Assembly: GCA_016704275.1 (NCBI GenBank)
Contig: JADJAK010000001.1
Location: forward strand, 310,001 to 374,000
Source: Gemmatimonadota bacterium
Lineage (GTDB): Bacteria; Gemmatimonadota; Gemmatimonadetes; Gemmatimonadales; GWC2-71-9
Reading direction: 5' to 3'
Length of the DNA: 64,000 nt
This document shows, piece by piece, positions 60,545 to 64,000 of this stretch (position 1 is the first letter of the stretch; each line of letters starts with the position of its first letter). The notes under the pieces were generated by a model that searched no databases, had not been told where the DNA came from, and saw nothing but the letters and a program-made list of their open reading frames with translations. The position numbers and the translations under genes were made by a program.

Positions 60545-60802
60545 ATGAGTCGTGACCGGCTGCAGGTGTACGAAAGCGGTGACGTCCGCGTGACGTTCAA
60601 CCCCCAGGTCTGTCAGCACTCCGGGGTCTGTCTGCGCACCTTGCCGGCGGTGTTCGACGTCTCCCGCGCGCGCTGGGTTCAGCCCGATGCGGCCAGCGCC
60701 CAGCAGGTCATTGCAGCGGTGGCCAAGTGCCCATCGGGGGCCTTGCAGGCGCACCTGATCACCTCCGTGCATCCTGCCATGCCGCCGATCGCCCCGGACT
60801 GA
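60545..60802 (+). CDS. Small (4Fe-4S) mono-cluster protein
   Basis: An 85-residue divergent ferredoxin: FNPQVCQHSGVCLRTLPAVF and AVAKCPSGAL carry three cysteines, the usual ligand set of the (4Fe-4S) mono-cluster (Fer4_19) family, in which the fourth ligand is variable. Similar proteins often accompany acetyltransferase or nitroreductase genes. Here it is divergent from ada. Confidence 0.85.
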   Translation: MSRDRLQVYESGDVRVTFNPQVCQHSGVCLRTLPAVFDVSRARWVQPDAASAQQVIAAVAKCPSGALQAHLITSVHPAMPPIAPD

Positions 60803-60825
60803 GCTGCCAGCACGCTTCGGATGCA

Positions 60826-60857
60826 CAACGGGCCGCCCCTTTTGGGGCGGCCCGTTG
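60826..60857. terminator. Bidirectional hairpin
   Basis: A 14-bp perfect stem CAACGGGCCGCCCC/GGGGCGGCCCGTTG with loop TTTT between convergent genes (60802 and 60884). Confidence 0.8.
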
Positions 60858-60883
60858 CGTTGCAGGATGCTGCGCGTGCAAGA

Positions 60884-61342
60884 CTATTCGATCTCGAGGG
60901 GCTTCAGGCCCTGCGAGACGCCATCGAGCAGGATCTCGATCTGGTACGCTCCCTTCGGCCAAGGCTTGCTGTTCTGGAAGCGGATCGGCACCGTGGCAAC
61001 GCCGGTGCTCGTGTCGGGGTCGCCGACGATGCCATTGTCGCTGGCCACCTTGGTCGTGCCCTGGAGCAGGACCGCCTCGAGCTTGGCGCCGGGGGCGACG
61101 TACTGCGTGCGCACCGAGACGAAGATGGTGTCGCCGCTGTTGAAGCGCGATGCGACGCCACCGACGATCGCGCCGGTCGAGTCGAGCGCGTGGCCCGCGT
61201 CGAACGCCATCACGTGCGGCATCTTGATTTCCGGTGCGGCGGCCGTGGTCGAGTCGTTCGTCTCGGACGACGGCTCCGGCGACTTGTCACCACAGGCCAC
61301 CAGGGCCACGGCAAGGAGCGGAAGGGCAAGGATCGATCGCAT
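60884..61342 (-). CDS. Lipoprotein of unknown function
   Basis: A 152-residue lipoprotein (MRSILALPLLAVALVACGDK; lipobox VALVAC). After a Ser/Thr linker the mature domain is beta-rich with VASRFNSGDTIFVSVRTQYV, TVPIRFQNSKPWPKGAYQIE and LLDGVSQGLKPLEIE. This resembles a small immunoglobulin-like fold. No family recognised. Confidence 0.72.
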   Translation of the reverse strand: MRSILALPLLAVALVACGDKSPEPSSETNDSTTAAAPEIKMPHVMAFDAGHALDSTGAIVGGVASRFNSGDTIFVSVRTQYVAPGAKLEAVLLQGTTKVASDNGIVGDPDTSTGVATVPIRFQNSKPWPKGAYQIEILLDGVSQGLKPLEIE

Positions 61343-61451
61343 GGTTCAGGCTCGGTCGAGAAGGTGATGGTCCCGCGCGCCCCAGATGAGCGGCGCCCAC
61401 TGCAAACTAGTACCCGACGGCGACCGGGCCAATCGCCCGGCCGCCCGCGGG

Positions 61452-62090
61452 TCAGCCGGCGTCGCCGAAGATGCTCCGGATCCGGTCCACCCCGTCGATC
61501 CGGGTGGCGAGCTCCTTGAGCAGCCCGGTGCGGATGTCGTAGACCACCCCGTGGAGGATCGGGCGGCGCCCACGAGCCCAGGCGTCCCGGATCACCGGCG
61601 TCGCGGCGAGGTTGTGCACCTGCTCGAGCACGTTGAGTTCGGCCAGCCGGTCGAGGCGGGCCTCGCCCTCACCGCAGGCATCCAGCTCGTCCTTGTGCAG
61701 CCGCTTGATAGTCCGGAGCTGCGAGAGCCAGTGGTCGGTCAGGCCGTGGGTCGGCGACTCCGCCGCAGCGGCCGCGCGTACCCCGCCGCAACCGTAGTGA
61801 CCGCAGACGATGATGTGCTTCACATCGAGGACGTCAACGGCGTAGTCCACCGCCGACAACACATTCAGGTCCGACCCGTAGACCTGATTGGCGATGTTGC
61901 GGTGGACGAACATCTCGCCATGCTCGGTGCCCGTCAGCGTGTTGGTCTGGACGCGCGAATCCGAGCAGCCGATGAAGAGGGTGTGTGGCGTCTGCCCCGC
62001 GGCGTGACGGGTGAAATAGCCACTGTCCTTGGCCACCATCTCCGCCGCCCAGTGACGGTTGAACTCCAGCATCTTGTCGAACGCTTCCAT
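61452..62090 (-). CDS. can: Beta-class carbonic anhydrase
   Basis: Interconverts CO2 and bicarbonate. A 212-residue enzyme with zinc ligands Cys42 (in FIGCSDSRV), His98 and Cys101 (IIVCGHYGCGG) and the Asp44/Arg46 dyad. The transporter gene upstream ends 17 bases before its start codon on the minus strand, so the two are probably one transcript. Confidence 0.95.
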   Translation of the reverse strand: MEAFDKMLEFNRHWAAEMVAKDSGYFTRHAAGQTPHTLFIGCSDSRVQTNTLTGTEHGEMFVHRNIANQVYGSDLNVLSAVDYAVDVLDVKHIIVCGHYGCGGVRAAAAAESPTHGLTDHWLSQLRTIKRLHKDELDACGEGEARLDRLAELNVLEQVHNLAATPVIRDAWARGRRPILHGVVYDIRTGLLKELATRIDGVDRIRSIFGDAG

Positions 62091-62107
62091 GGTCGCTGCT
62101 CCTGAGG

Positions 62108-63703
62108 TCAGTGCGAGTGGGCGGGTGTGCTGCGGACTTCCGGCAACCCGACCAGGCGATAGTCGATGCCCTGGGCCGCGGCCGTCGCGTGGAAGTCCTG
62201 CAACAGCTCGGCGATGTCGTAGTCCACGCGCTGCGCGCGACGGCCGTCGATTTCCAGACGACTCCCCGGCGGCACGCGCTGGAGGAATTCCGAGAGGCTG
62301 GCCTTGGCGAGGAAGGTCACCTGATCCGGGAGCACATACCGCGTCAGCACCGCGCCATCGATCGAGATCTGGCGAAGCGCCGGCGCCTTGGCATGCGCGC
62401 GCAGGATGAAGAAGGCACCCACCGCCAGGCCGATGGCGATCCCCACCAGCAAGTCGGTGAAGAGAATCGCGATCACCGTGACCGCCAGCGGAATGAAGTG
62501 CTCACGGCCCGTCGCCCACGCCGCGCGGAAGAGCCGCGGGTGCGCCAGCTTGTAGCCGGTGTAGACGAGAATGGTTGCGAGCGCCGCCAACGGAATGCGG
62601 CTCAGCAACCCCGGGATCGCCATCACGGCGATCAGCAGCAGCATCGAGTGCGCAATCGCCGAACGCTTTGTCTTGCCGCCGGCGTCGATGTTTGCCGAGG
62701 AGCGCACGATGACGCCGGTGACCGGCAGCCCACCGAGCAGCCCGCTGAGCGTATTGCCGACGCCCTGAGCAATGAGCTCCTTGTTCGGCGGGGACTGCCG
62801 CTTCAACGGGTCGATCTTGTCGGTTGCTTCCATCGAGAGCAGCGTCTCGAGCGACGCCACGATGGCGATGGTCACTGCCACCCGCCAGATCGCCGGATTG
62901 CTGATCGCGGCCCACTGCGGGAAGCTGAATTGTCCGGCGAGTTCACCGAACGACGGCAGCTGTACCAGGTGCGACGCCCCCAGCACGAGGGGCGAGCCGA
63001 GCATCCCGAGCAGGGTGTTGATGCCGAGGCCCGCGAGGACGACCGCCAACGGGCCGGGGAAGAAGGTCCACGCCTTCAGCGCGGGGCGCTCCCAGAGCAG
63101 CAGCAGGGCGAGCGAAACGACGGCGATGAGCACCGCCCCCCATTCCAGCAGCTGAGGAATTTCAAGCAGCGCACTCAGCGTCGTCTGGTTATTGGCCTGC
63201 CGGAAGCTCTCGTCACCCATGGCATCGGCATCGTAGCCGACGGCGTGCGGCACCTGCTTCAGGATCAGGATGATGCCGATCGCCGCCAGCATCCCCTTGA
63301 TGACCGAGGAGGGGAAGTAGTAGGAGATCACTCCAGCCCCGATCAGGCCGAGTCCGACCTGAATGGCGCCGGCGATCACCACGGCGAGCAGGAAGGGCTC
63401 GAAGCCGCCGAGGGTGCCGATGGCCGAGAGGACGATCGCGGTGAGGCCGGCGGCTGGCCCGCTGACCATCAGCTGGGACCCGGAGAGCGGGGCCACCACC
63501 AGGCCGCCGAGGACACCGGCGATGATGCCGGCGAAGAGCGGGGCCCCGGATGCCAGGGCGACGCCGAGGCAGAGCGGGAGGGCCACCAGGAAGACGACGA
63601 CGGCGGCGCCGAGGTCGTCCTTGAGCCAATTCGGATGGGGTGGGGGGGAGGCGACTGCATCGGAGGCAGTCGCGGCGGCGGTCGTGGCGTGAGGAGGCGT
63701 CAT
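62108..63703 (-). CDS. SulP-family anion transporter, probable bicarbonate
   Basis: A 531-residue protein with about 12 helices: LKDDLGAAVVVFLVALPLCLG, APLSGSQLMVSGPAAGLTA and SLETLLSMEATDKIDP are SulP signatures, and a degenerate STAS domain forms the C-terminal 90 residues (PDQVTFLAKASLSEFLQRV). SulP proteins carry sulfate or bicarbonate. The adjacent carbonic anhydrase gene favours bicarbonate (inference from context). Confidence 0.88.
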   Translation of the reverse strand: MTPPHATTAAATASDAVASPPPHPNWLKDDLGAAVVVFLVALPLCLGVALASGAPLFAGIIAGVLGGLVVAPLSGSQLMVSGPAAGLTAIVLSAIGTLGGFEPFLLAVVIAGAIQVGLGLIGAGVISYYFPSSVIKGMLAAIGIILILKQVPHAVGYDADAMGDESFRQANNQTTLSALLEIPQLLEWGAVLIAVVSLALLLLWERPALKAWTFFPGPLAVVLAGLGINTLLGMLGSPLVLGASHLVQLPSFGELAGQFSFPQWAAISNPAIWRVAVTIAIVASLETLLSMEATDKIDPLKRQSPPNKELIAQGVGNTLSGLLGGLPVTGVIVRSSANIDAGGKTKRSAIAHSMLLLIAVMAIPGLLSRIPLAALATILVYTGYKLAHPRLFRAAWATGREHFIPLAVTVIAILFTDLLVGIAIGLAVGAFFILRAHAKAPALRQISIDGAVLTRYVLPDQVTFLAKASLSEFLQRVPPGSRLEIDGRRAQRVDYDIAELLQDFHATAAAQGIDYRLVGLPEVRSTPAHSH

Positions 63704-63754
63704 GATCGTCGTCCTGAAATGCGGGTCGGTCAGTGTCTGAGCGAACCCTCCATG

Positions 63755-63943
63755 CTAATCACGATTGTTTTCCTCGGAAATCGGGGAAACTACGGGGACG
63801 GGGCGCCCCGAAGTGGCGAGCGCCTGACGCAGGAGAAACTCGATCTGTCCATTGAGCGAGCGCAGGTCGTCCGCGGCCCACCGCTGGAGGGCGGCGTGCA
63901 GGCTCGGGTCGAGCCGGACGAGGAATGACTTGCGCTCGCTCAT
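63755..63943 (-). CDS. Ribbon-helix-helix (Arc-like) DNA-binding protein
   Basis: A 62-residue protein: KSFLVRLDPSLHAALQRWA and LRSLNGQIEFLLRQALATSG form a strand-helix-helix unit typical of Arc/MetJ-like repressors. It lies upstream of the SulP and carbonic anhydrase genes on the same strand and may autoregulate or control them. No toxin gene is visible. Confidence 0.78.
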   Translation of the reverse strand: MSERKSFLVRLDPSLHAALQRWAADDLRSLNGQIEFLLRQALATSGRPVPVVSPISEENNRD

Positions 63944-63954
63944 GGAGAGGCGGC

Positions 63955-64000
63955 CTAGTAGAGCGAGCCGGTGTTGACCACGGGGTGCATCGGCTGTTCG
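63955..64000 (-). CDS. C-terminal end of a truncated gene
   Basis: The last 14 codons before a TAG (EQPMHPVVNTGSLY) remain of a minus-strand gene entering from the right edge, 11 bases upstream of the ribbon-helix-helix gene. The fragment is too short to name. Confidence 0.4.
   Translation of the reverse strand, partial: EQPMHPVVNTGSLY

Noticed and set aside
63755..63943. Toxin-antitoxin pair
   Set aside because: The ribbon-helix-helix protein resembles antitoxins in fold only; the neighbouring fragment (63955-64000) is too short to be called a toxin.

Overview
The window is GC-rich and its gene content looks bacterial, most likely Gemmatimonadota. The pointers are five paralogous exported six-bladed propeller proteins, a carboxypeptidase-regulatory-like exported protein, a large BNR/VPS10-type exported protein, an ECF sigma factor overlapping a Ser/Thr kinase with a periplasmic repeat domain, and many small lipoproteins of unknown function. 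No rRNA or other decisive marker gene is present, so this placement is an inference from gene content.

Layout. 1-8.2 kb is housekeeping: the tail of an MlaD/Mce protein, folE, rnz, class II photolyase, a four-helix-bundle protein, tRNA-Ala(CGC), an HD-GYP protein and tRNA-Gln(CTG). 8.2-21.9 kb is accessory and visibly lower in GC in places. A carboxypeptidase-regulatory-like gene is fused at about 8.93 kb to the decayed 3' part of a DNA methyltransferase. A minus-strand operon (14.3 to 10.2 kb) encodes an exported beta-rich protein, a di-haem MauG/CcpA-type peroxidase, a propeller and a Cys/Trp-rich exported protein. A plus-strand module (18.1-21.2 kb) encodes a putative HTH regulator, a DsbA-like protein, an 81-residue Cys-rich exported peptide and another propeller. 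Near-identical copies of a lipoprotein gene flank this module. 21.9-24.5 kb holds two adjacent genes (YncE-like, HerA/DUF853-like) that each need one frameshift correction.

24.5-48 kb carries the BNR/VPS10 protein, a Tat-exported protein, a cold-shock protein, two VOC enzymes, an FMN reductase, MsrA, signal peptidase I, the sigma/kinase pair, a zinc metallopeptidase, a phosphodiester glycosidase, an SLC13 transporter, a P1 peptidase and RidA. 48.2-59.3 kb is a run of almost completely overlapping genes: M28 peptidase, TauE/SafE permease, a membrane HETGH protein, then fdsG-fdsB-fdsA-fdsC(fdhD)-fdsD-mobA-unknown-fhs. This run would oxidise formate with NAD+ and also load formate onto tetrahydrofolate. 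The right end holds ada, a small ferredoxin, beta-carbonic anhydrase with a SulP transporter (probable bicarbonate handling) and a ribbon-helix-helix protein.

A striking genome-wide feature is intergenic: several unrelated tandem-repeat families all with a 7-bp unit (GTGACCW, GTGAACG, CTACGAC, ATCGATG-like, GGTGAGG, CCGACGC). They often occur as inverted pairs, start at or overlap stop codons, and combine with a ~110-bp palindromic element (TCATCCTGAGCG...CGCTCAGGATGA) into large composite hairpins. The best candidate for an undescribed system is the pairing of a small Cys-rich exported peptide with a six-bladed propeller and redox partners, present in two versions.
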